A stretch of DNA of 6,501 nt from Pseudomonadota bacterium. Lineage in GTDB: Bacteria > Pseudomonadota > Gammaproteobacteria > Burkholderiales > Rhodocyclaceae. The notes beneath the pieces are model-generated. The model was given only the letters and a program-made list of their open reading frames with translations, was not told the DNA's origin and did no database searches. Of the stretch, positions 1-5,558 are shown in pieces; positions within the stretch are counted from its first letter, which is position 1; each line of letters starts with the position of its first letter. A program made the translations under genes and the position numbers. The stretch covers positions 1 through 6,501 of the forward strand of contig JAUPVD010000048.1 of NCBI GenBank assembly GCA_030917225.1, in the 5' to 3' direction.

Positions 1-444
1 CAGGCTGCCAATCGTGAAGCTGGCGACCGTGCCGTCAACGTCTCCACCACTCAGGGTGATGGCGATGGCGCCGCCGTCTTCCGTGCCGCTCACGCTCTGG
101 TCGTTCGTCGTGGGCAGGTCAGCCACCGAGCTGACCGTGACCACTTCGTTGGCCGGGGCCGAGACGTTGCCCTCGTTGTCCGTCACGGTGAACGGTATCG
201 TCACCGTGCCGTTGAAGTTCAGCGTCGGCTTGAACACCAGCGTCGCCGCTTGCGCCGCCGTGATCGCCGTGCCAGCCACCACCGCCGTGACGCCGTCCGC
301 AAGGTAGAGAACCCCTTGCGCCGCCGCCGGCAGACTGGTCACCGTGACGCTGACTACCGTGCCGTCCGGATCGGTACCACTGAGGCCGACCGCAATGTCC
401 GTGTCTTCGTTGCCGCTCGAGGTCGAGGCCGTCGCCGTCGGCGA
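1..444 (-). repeat. Tandem cadherin/Ig-like repeats coding for the adhesin extender
   Basis: This region encodes adhesin residues about 178-325. The block G188-NEDTDIAVGLSGTDPDGTV-V207 is echoed by G297-TEDGGAIAITLSGGDVDGTV-V317, giving a unit of about 109-110 residues (about 330 bp). The first unit has the usual order for this repeat class: LPAAAQGVLY, then LVFKPTLNFNG, then VTDNEGN. The second unit is cut by the window edge. At DNA level the copies are clearly diverged, so this is an old protein-level repeat and not a recent tandem duplication. The DxDG turns suggest calcium-binding or rigidified linkers, by analogy with related adhesins. More copies are expected beyond base 1. Confidence 0.7.
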
Positions 445-975
445 GATACTTCCCGTGCCAGTGCCGCCTGCGCCGCCTTGACTCGCGCCGCCCACACCTC
501 CGTCACTTCGGGGCAATTCATCACTATTGGCACGATCAGTGCTGCCAAACTGAAAATTCAGCGGACTCACCGCCTCCGAAATCCGCACCAACCTCACAAA
601 CGACGACCCGCCGTCCGCACCGCCAGCCTCGCCTGCTGCCGTTTCTTCCAGAAGCTCGTCGAGGGAGGCGCCTTCCTTGATCGCCTTGATCACTTTGTCG
701 GTATCGGTGACTCCGGCAAGCGCCGCATCGCGCGCATCCGGTTTTACCTCGGCGGCCACTTCGGCATCAACGGTCAGTTGCTCGCCGCTTCTGACCAGAC
801 GCGTGGTGCCATCCGCTAATGCCAGCTCAACCCGCCCGCCTTCTCCCGGCGTCACCACATCACCTTCGCGAACCGGGTCGCCTACCTTGAGTCGGCGAAC
901 CTTGCCCTCGGGACTGCGGGCAAACACTTCACCTTGAACAGCGGCAACGCGGGCAATAACGAGGGCTTCGGCCAT
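1..975 (-). CDS. LapA-like retention-module adhesin exported by type I secretion, N-terminal part (3' end outside window)
   Basis: The frame is open from ATG at 975 to the window edge, giving 325 residues with no stop. Residues 1-75 read as the retention module of LapA-type giant adhesins: a small beta-rich domain with G15-E16, a VGD at 31-33, and ALADGTTRLV at 52-61. A Lys/Asp/Glu-rich helical linker (about 78-111) leads to T112-A113-A114-G115, the di-alanine site of LapG-type proteases. A Gly-rich stretch and SFVRLVR (125-131) follow, then a Gly/Ser hinge to about 178. From about 178 come cadherin/Ig-like tandem repeats with NEDT and DPDGTV motifs. The first unit is complete; the second starts near residue 297, a period of about 109 residues. 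There is no Sec signal peptide, as expected for T1SS substrates whose export signal is C-terminal. GGAG lies 8 nt before the start. By family knowledge it mediates surface attachment and biofilm formation. The C-terminal RTX and secretion signal cannot be seen, so total size is unknown. Confidence 0.88.
   Translation of the reverse strand, partial: MAEALVIARVAAVQGEVFARSPEGKVRRLKVGDPVREGDVVTPGEGGRVELALADGTTRLVRSGEQLTVDAEVAAEVKPDARDAALAGVTDTDKVIKAIKEGASLDELLEETAAGEAGGADGGSSFVRLVRISEAVSPLNFQFGSTDRANSDELPRSDGGVGGASQGGAGGTGTGSISPTATASTSSGNEDTDIAVGLSGTDPDGTVVSVTVTSLPAAAQGVLYLADGVTAVVAGTAITAAQAATLVFKPTLNFNGTVTIPFTVTDNEGNVSAPANEVVTVSSVADLPTTNDQSVSGTEDGGAIAITLSGGDVDGTVASFTIGSL
631..642 (-). other. TAAG di-alanine cleavage site of the adhesin (predicted LapG target)
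   Basis: The codons ACG GCA GCA GGC encode T-A-A-G at residues 112-115. They follow a helical linker (SLDELLEE) and precede a Gly-rich segment. In Pseudomonas LapA the periplasmic cysteine protease LapG cuts between the two alanines of a TAAG at a very similar distance from the N terminus. Motif, position and flanking composition all agree. That this bacterium has LapG and LapD is inferred; neither gene is in the window. Confidence 0.75.
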
Positions 976-983
976 GACTGATA

Positions 984-987
984 CTCC
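984..987 (-). promoter_or_regulatory. Ribosome binding site of the adhesin gene
   Basis: GGAG lies 8 nt upstream of the ATG at 975. It supports this start, since no other in-frame start lies between it and the end of the regulator gene that would fit the retention-module N terminus. Confidence 0.55.
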
Positions 988-1018
988 GGTGGGAATTCTG
1001 AATGAGCTCAGAGTACCG

Positions 1019-1036
1019 GGCGGCCAGGCGGCCGCC
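1019..1036 (-). other. GC-only stem-loop in the presumed adhesin leader
   Basis: The minus strand reads GGCGGCC-GCCT-GGCCGCC, a perfect 7 bp all-GC stem with a 4 nt loop, about 43-60 nt upstream of the adhesin ATG. It is not followed by a run of T on the minus strand, so it does not look like an intrinsic terminator. It could stabilise the leader RNA, attenuate read-through from the upstream regulator gene, or be incidental in GC-rich DNA. The hairpin is seen directly; any function is inference. Confidence 0.45.
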
Positions 1037-1037
1037 T

Positions 1038-1065
1038 ACTGTACTGAAGTACAACCCGGATTCAA
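1038..1065 (-). promoter_or_regulatory. Candidate sigma70-like promoter for the adhesin gene
   Basis: On the minus strand TTGAAT (1065-1060) and TACAGT (1043-1038) are 16 bp apart. Each matches the sigma70 consensus at 4 of 6 positions. The predicted start would be near 1031, leaving a leader of about 55 nt before the adhesin ATG. The spacer and -10 overlap the inverted repeat at 1040-1053. The match is modest, and the adhesin might simply be read from the upstream operon promoter. Confidence 0.3.
1040..1053. promoter_or_regulatory. Inverted repeat TGTACT-GA-AGTACA, possible operator
   Basis: A 6 bp perfect inverted repeat with a 2 bp centre lies in the 113 bp gap between the regulator gene and the adhesin gene. 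It overlaps the candidate adhesin promoter. Dimeric LuxR/NarL-family regulators bind short dyads of about this size, and such a regulator is encoded immediately upstream, so an operator role is plausible. It may also be chance. No second copy was noticed in the intergenic region upstream of the ABC gene. Confidence 0.35.
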
Positions 1066-1088
1066 GACAGGGGTGATGGCGACGGGGA

Positions 1089-1706
1089 TTAGCGGCCGAC
1101 TTCGATGCCGTTGACGATCAGCGAGAGCTGGAGCCGATCGCGGACACCCAGCTTTTCGAGAATGGCGCCGACGTGGGCCTTGATGGTGCGCTCGGTAATA
1201 TCGAGCTGACGGGCGATTTCCTTGTTGCTGGCCCCTTGCGCGACGGCAATGGCCACTTCGCGCTCGCGCTCGGTCAAACTGACCGACCAGGCTCCTCCCT
1301 CAGCCACTGGCGGCGGTGCGAGGCGCGCCGTTCCTGCCAGCAAGCGTTGCAGCAAACGCTGCCCGACCCAGAGGCCGCCGTTTTCAACCACGGTTGCCAC
1401 TTGCAACAGGACTTCCGAGGCCGCATGCGCGTTGCAGTAGCCGGACGCGCCCGCACCCAGTGCAGCAAGCGCATCCTCCTCGCCGGGCTCGTCGGCCAGG
1501 ATGATCAGCGGGCGAGAACCAATACGGCGGCGGATAGGGGCCACCAGACGCGCAGCCGCTTTTCCAGGCGGCACCAGCAACCAGACCAGACCGGTCTCGC
1601 GTTCATCCAGCTTGTCGGCAGGCCGCGCCCCTCTGGCGGAAGGAAAAGCTTCTCGCCAAAGATCGCGCAAACCGCCATCGCCCGTGATGAATAATTGTTC
1701 TCCCAT
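1089..1706 (-). CDS. LuxR/NarL-family transcriptional regulator with degenerate receiver domain
   Basis: This 205-residue protein has the size and two-domain shape of NarL/FixJ-type response regulators. The C-terminal LuxR-type helix-turn-helix (about 144-200) is canonical: LTEREREVAIAVAQGASNKE, then a recognition helix at about 171-188 beginning TERTIKAHV. The N-terminal half (1-115) keeps the receiver outline, for example RPLIIL at 65-70, GAGASGY at 84-90 and VVENGGLWVG at 106-115. The phosphotransfer residues appear lost. The N-terminal acidic pair is reduced to one Asp (TGD, 8-10), the expected phospho-Asp falls in GLVWLLVPPG (39-48), the Thr after strand 4 is Ala71, and the Lys after GY is replaced (GYCNA). 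It therefore probably works without classical phosphorylation. The gene starts 3 bp after the HlyD stop with only a weak RBS, suggesting translational coupling. Lying between secretion and adhesin genes, it likely regulates one or both; the target is inferred. Confidence 0.88.
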   Translation of the reverse strand: MGEQLFITGDGGLRDLWREAFPSARGARPADKLDERETGLVWLLVPPGKAAARLVAPIRRRIGSRPLIILADEPGEEDALAALGAGASGYCNAHAASEVLLQVATVVENGGLWVGQRLLQRLLAGTARLAPPPVAEGGAWSVSLTEREREVAIAVAQGASNKEIARQLDITERTIKAHVGAILEKLGVRDRLQLSLIVNGIEVGR

Positions 1707-1709
1707 CCG

Positions 1710-3137
1710 CTATCGTTCGCTGAACGCCCTTGCCTTTGCCCTGAGAACGGGCTTGAGAAGGTAAGTGAGCACACTCTTCTCGCCGGTGATGATATCCACC
1801 TCGGCGATCATGCCCGGAATGATCGGAAAATTGTCGCCAATGGTCGATTTATTGGTACGCACACGAACGATGTAAAAGGCATTGCCCTTCTCGTCAGTCA
1901 CCGTGTCGGCACCGATGTGCTCGAGCACCCCATCGAGGCCGCCGTAGATCGAGAAATCGTAGGCGGTGAACTTGACCACGCTCTTCTGGCCCGGCCGCAG
2001 GAACGCGATGTCGCGCGGCTGCACGCGCGCCTCCAGCAACAGGTTGTCTTCCAGCGGCACGATTTCAACGACATCCTTGCCCGGCTGGATAACGCCACCC
2101 ACGGTATTGACCATAAGCCGCTTGACGGTACCCTTTACCGGCGAACGCAGCACCGAGCGCTTGACCTTGTCGGAAAGCCCGATACCGCCTTCGGAAAGGC
2201 TGTTCAGCTTGCCCATGGTTTCGGCCAGCTCCTTGCCGGACTCGTTGCGAAAGGCCAGTTCGACCTCCTGAATCTTGCGGCTGGCCTCGTTGATCGCGGC
2301 CTGTACCCGGCCAATCTGTGCGGAAGCCATGTCCTTGTCGCCACGATAACGGGCAACGTCGCGCTCCAGACGGAGCAACTCGACTTCGGAAACAGCCCCG
2401 GAATTGATCAGCGGCTTGGTGACCGTCAATTCCTTCGAGGTCAGCTCGTAGGCACGCGCCGCATTTTCGTATTTGGCGCGTAGTTCATTGAGCTCCTGCT
2501 GCCGTTGCACCAATTGCTGGCGGGCAATACCTACTTGGGCATCAAGCTCCTCACGGCGGGATTCGTAGAGCCGGCGCTCCTCTTCGGCAGTCTTCGGGTC
2601 TTCCTTCAATACCTCGGCCGGCATTTCCAGTGCTTTGCCCTCAGTCAGCGCCCGCAGGCGCGCTGCCTTGGCGGCCTGCGCCAGATACTGCACGCGGGCT
2701 TCCTTCACCGAAGAGACGAAACGCGTTTCATCGATCTTCAGCAGCATCTGTTCCGGCTGGACGATTTCCCCCTCGCGCACCAGTATCTCCGAGACAAAGC
2801 CGCCATCCAGGCTCTGCAGCACCTGAATCTGCCGCGACGGCACGACCTTTCCCTCGCCCCGCGTCACCTCATCGACCTGGCTTACTGCCGCCCACATGAC
2901 GAAGATGGCAAAGGCGATACCCAGTGATTTCAGCAGCACGCGCGCGCGCAGCGGTTCCTGATGGAGGATGGCGTAATCGGCATCAGCCTCAAAACCCCGA
3001 TGTTCGCGCTCTTTCTCCACCGTCTCCATGTTGGCCAGCCAGCGGTCGAAATGCGGCTGCAGCGGTATCCGCGCCTTCTCCAGCAAAGTCACCAGCTTTT
3101 GCCCGGCAGCGATCAGCCGCGGATTCACTACGCTCAT
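1710..3137 (-). CDS. HlyD/LapC-family type I secretion periplasmic adaptor (membrane-fusion protein)
   Basis: This 475-residue protein is the inner-membrane adaptor that links the T1SS ABC transporter to a TolC-like outer-membrane channel. A cytoplasmic N-terminal segment of about 65 residues is followed by one transmembrane helix (about 66-87, LLKSLGIAFAIFVMWAAV). Then comes the first half of the lipoyl-like barrel (GEGKVVPS, LDGGFVSEILVREGE), and a long charged Gln/Glu/Arg-rich coiled coil (about 140-310). The second lipoyl half (VLRSPVKGTVKRL) and beta-barrel domain end in the HlyD signature PGMIAEVDIITGEKSVLTYL, followed by LKPV. Length is at the upper end of the family. Its ATG overlaps the ABC gene stop (ATGA), and a strong GGGGAGGG lies 4 nt upstream, so the two are co-transcribed and coupled. 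The neighbouring retention-module adhesin points to a LapC-type role. The TolC partner is not in the window. Confidence 0.95.
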   Translation of the reverse strand: MSVVNPRLIAAGQKLVTLLEKARIPLQPHFDRWLANMETVEKEREHRGFEADADYAILHQEPLRARVLLKSLGIAFAIFVMWAAVSQVDEVTRGEGKVVPSRQIQVLQSLDGGFVSEILVREGEIVQPEQMLLKIDETRFVSSVKEARVQYLAQAAKAARLRALTEGKALEMPAEVLKEDPKTAEEERRLYESRREELDAQVGIARQQLVQRQQELNELRAKYENAARAYELTSKELTVTKPLINSGAVSEVELLRLERDVARYRGDKDMASAQIGRVQAAINEASRKIQEVELAFRNESGKELAETMGKLNSLSEGGIGLSDKVKRSVLRSPVKGTVKRLMVNTVGGVIQPGKDVVEIVPLEDNLLLEARVQPRDIAFLRPGQKSVVKFTAYDFSIYGGLDGVLEHIGADTVTDEKGNAFYIVRVRTNKSTIGDNFPIIPGMIAEVDIITGEKSVLTYLLKPVLRAKARAFSER

Positions 3138-5323
3138 TGCGCCCTCCCCACCTTGCCGGACTGCAGGGCTTCAACCACCTGCTCGCGTGGACCATCGGCA
3201 ACGACGCAGCCATCGTCCATGACGATGATGCGGTCAGCCAGTTCGATCAGGCTGGTACGGTGGGTGACGATGATCATCGTCTTGTGCGCGGCGTAACGCT
3301 TGAGGCGCAACTTGAACTGGTGCTCCGTGGAAAAATCCATCGCACTCGTCGGCTCGTCGAGCAACAGCAAAGGTGGGTCCATCAACACCGCGCGGGCGAT
3401 GGCGACTTCCTGGCGCTGGCCGCCGGACAAGGATTCGCCGCGCTCGCCGATAAGCATGTCGAAACCCTGCGGATGCCGATTGACGAATTGCGACAAGCCG
3501 GCAAGTTCTGCAGCAGCAACGACGGCCGAATCATCGGCGTATGGGGCGCCGATCGTGATGTTCTCACGCAAGCTGCCGTAGAACAGCAGTGCATCCTGGC
3601 CGACAAAACCGAGATTGCGCCGCAGATCGGCCGGGTCCAGCTGACGCAAGTCGATACCATCAATACGCACCGCACCTTCTGCGGGGGCATAGAGGCCAAG
3701 GATCAGCTTCTGCAATGTTGTTTTGCCAGAGCCGGTACGGCCGATCACAACCACATGCTCGCCCGCCTTCACGTGGAAGGAAACGCCTTTCAGCGCTGGC
3801 TCGGCCTGGTTCGGATAGGAGAAGGAAACATCGCGGAATTCGATCTCGCCGTTCAGCTCCGGGCGGTGGATGAAAGACTCCTCCTCGCCCCGCTCGATCG
3901 GGTTGGCCATCAATTTGTCGAGCGATTCAAGTGCGGTACGCGCATTCTGGTACTGCATGAGCAAACCTACGGCCTGGCCCAGCGGAGTGATCGCTCGCCC
4001 GCCAAGCATGGTGACTGCAATCAAGCCGCCCATGCTGAGCATGCCCTGGTGTATCAGATAGACCCCGCCAATGATCAACGCCACATTAACGGCTTGCTGG
4101 ATTGCCGACGCACCGTTCATTGCAGTTGCCGACAACAACCGGGTCTGTGCATTCACACGGGCAAGAAAGGCGGTGGTGTTCTCCCATTTTTTTTGTACCG
4201 TCCCCTCGGCGCACTGGGTCTTGATCGTCTCCAGTGCCGTCAGGCTTTCGATCAGCGCGGCGTTACGCATCGCCGAAGCCCGATACGTCGTTTCCGACAA
4301 CTCGTGCATTTTGTGCTGCACGACGTAGGCGTAGATGATGCCGATGGCGATGCCGAGGAGCGGTATCAGCACCAGCGGCCACGAGATCCACAGGATGGCG
4401 ACAATGAAAATCAGCGCGAACGGGAAATCAATCAGCGCAGATACCGTTGCCGAGGCGATGAAATCGCGCACCGACTCAAAGGCCCGCAGGTTGGAAGCAA
4501 AGGAACCGACCGATGCCGGTTTGCCTTCCATGCGCATGCCGAGCACACGTTCCATGATCATCGCCGACAGACGCACATCGATGCGCGCCCCGGCAAGATC
4601 GATGAAGTGACCGCGCAGAAGACGAACGGCGTAATCCATGCCGATCACCAGCAGAACGCCCATGGCCATCATCCACAGGGTATCAACCGCATTGTTCGGT
4701 ACGACCCGGTCGTACACGTTCATGGAAAACAGCGGCATGACCAATGCAAAGACATTGACCAGCAGTGCCGCTGCGATCACATCGCGATAAACCGCAGCCT
4801 GCTCGCCGAGCGTTCCCCAAAACCAGTGCCGGAGCTTGACCTTGCGCACTTCTGGCGAGCGTGCATCGAAGGAAAATCGAGGCCGGCAGAAAATGGCGAT
4901 CCCCAAGTATCGGGCCAGCAATTCCTCTCGCGTCAGCCTGACCTCGCCCTGGCCTGCCTCCGGAAACAAAAGGCGGGCCATCGAATCGCTCTCGGAACCC
5001 TCATCGTCCTTGCGCTCCCAGCCCAGGAAAATGCAGGCTTCGTCATTCTTCAACAGCAGAATGGCGGGCAACAGGGCAACATCGATTTCTTCGACTGGCC
5101 GGCGAACGATTTTGCTGGAAAAACCGGCTCGGGATGCGGACCGGGGGAAAAGCGAGGGGGTTAAAAGACCATTTTCCAATGGGATGCCGGCAATCAGCGC
5201 CGCCCGGGTTCCGGGCCGGCCGTGCAGGCGTGTCATTTCCACCAGGCACCCCAGCAAGGGGTCGTGGTGCAACAAATCTTCCCTGAGTCCCGGCAGCTTT
5301 GCCGGCCGTTGTTGTTCTGACAT
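3134..5323 (-). CDS. LapB-type type I secretion ABC transporter (permease/ATPase with C39-like N-terminal domain)
   Basis: From ATG at 5323 the protein has 729 residues, about normal for the family. Residues 1-150 form a C39-peptidase-like domain (DPLLGCLVEM at 21-30, LPAILLL at 85-91) without the catalytic QxxxCG motif, so it likely binds substrate and does not cut it. Residues about 176-445 are the six-helix permease, with the T1SS motif MNVYDRVVPNNA (201-212). The ATPase domain has Walker A GRTGSGKT (528-535), signature LSGGQ (632-636), Walker B LLLLDE ending at D656-E657, and the H-loop His688, all intact. It energises export of the adhesin encoded downstream. The frame also extends to a GTG at 5368, but the best promoter would start transcription only about 6 nt before it, so ATG 5323 is preferred although its RBS is weak. 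Its stop overlaps the HlyD start. Confidence 0.95.
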   Translation of the reverse strand: MSEQQRPAKLPGLREDLLHHDPLLGCLVEMTRLHGRPGTRAALIAGIPLENGLLTPSLFPRSASRAGFSSKIVRRPVEEIDVALLPAILLLKNDEACIFLGWERKDDEGSESDSMARLLFPEAGQGEVRLTREELLARYLGIAIFCRPRFSFDARSPEVRKVKLRHWFWGTLGEQAAVYRDVIAAALLVNVFALVMPLFSMNVYDRVVPNNAVDTLWMMAMGVLLVIGMDYAVRLLRGHFIDLAGARIDVRLSAMIMERVLGMRMEGKPASVGSFASNLRAFESVRDFIASATVSALIDFPFALIFIVAILWISWPLVLIPLLGIAIGIIYAYVVQHKMHELSETTYRASAMRNAALIESLTALETIKTQCAEGTVQKKWENTTAFLARVNAQTRLLSATAMNGASAIQQAVNVALIIGGVYLIHQGMLSMGGLIAVTMLGGRAITPLGQAVGLLMQYQNARTALESLDKLMANPIERGEEESFIHRPELNGEIEFRDVSFSYPNQAEPALKGVSFHVKAGEHVVVIGRTGSGKTTLQKLILGLYAPAEGAVRIDGIDLRQLDPADLRRNLGFVGQDALLFYGSLRENITIGAPYADDSAVVAAAELAGLSQFVNRHPQGFDMLIGERGESLSGGQRQEVAIARAVLMDPPLLLLDEPTSAMDFSTEHQFKLRLKRYAAHKTMIIVTHRTSLIELADRIIVMDDGCVVADGPREQVVEALQSGKVGRAQ
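3142..3149 (-). promoter_or_regulatory. Strong ribosome binding site of the HlyD gene inside the ABC gene
   Basis: The minus strand reads GGGGAGGG, ending 4 nt before the ATG at 3137. It lies within the last codons of the ABC transporter gene and fixes the HlyD start at the ATGA overlap. Confidence 0.65.
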
Positions 5324-5380
5324 TAGGCGTCGCGCGTTCTGAAAACAGGACAAAAGCGGCAGAATCACCGTAGAACACTG

Positions 5381-5409
5381 ATTAAACTACAGCACGCAGT
5401 TACTGCCAA
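5381..5409 (-). promoter_or_regulatory. Sigma70-like promoter for the secretion operon
   Basis: On the minus strand TTGGCA (5409-5404) and TTTAAT (5386-5381) are separated by exactly 17 bp. Each hexamer matches consensus at 5 of 6 positions. Transcription would start near 5374, giving a leader of about 50 nt to the ATG at 5323. This is the best promoter match I found in the window. It would drive the ABC transporter, adaptor and regulator, and possibly the adhesin. Confidence 0.55.
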
Positions 5410-5522
5410 GGCATTAATTCACGCAGGTACAAGCACTTCGGCAAGGTGCGTCAGGTTCAAAGTAGAAACCTTTCTGCCACCCAACGGTCTATTTCATCTC
5501 TGCGTGTTGCATTGCGATACGT

Positions 5523-5528
5523 TAAAAT
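5523..5528 (+). promoter_or_regulatory. Possible -10 element for the oxidoreductase gene
   Basis: TAAAAT matches the -10 consensus at 5 of 6 positions and lies 30 bp before the ATG at 5559. No convincing -35 hexamer sits 16-18 bp upstream (5500-5505 is CTGCGT). The element is in a locally AT-rich patch of a divergent intergenic region, so a promoter is expected near here, but this assignment is weak. Confidence 0.25.
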
Positions 5529-5558
5529 TTCCCTTTTGTAGCGCCACTCAGACAGCCC

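Noticed and set aside
250..819. A plus-strand frame of 189 codons opposite the adhesin N terminus
   Set aside because: The composition is Arg/His-rich and low in complexity. The minus strand carries a continuous retention-module protein through this whole region.
1019..1036. GC stem-loop as an intrinsic terminator after the regulator gene
   Set aside because: No T-run follows the stem on the minus strand, and the stem lies downstream of the candidate adhesin promoter. A leader structure or chance pairing is more likely.
2924..5164. A 746-codon open frame on the plus strand opposite the ABC transporter and the start of the HlyD gene
   Set aside because: It is a frame shadow of GC-rich coding sequence. 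Its translation is rich in His, Gln, Arg and Asp with no recognisable domain, while the minus strand has complete T1SS motifs.
5324..5368. Extended transporter N terminus from GTG at 5368
   Set aside because: It would start about 6 nt from the predicted transcription start without an RBS. The ATG at 5323 gives the usual family length and N terminus.
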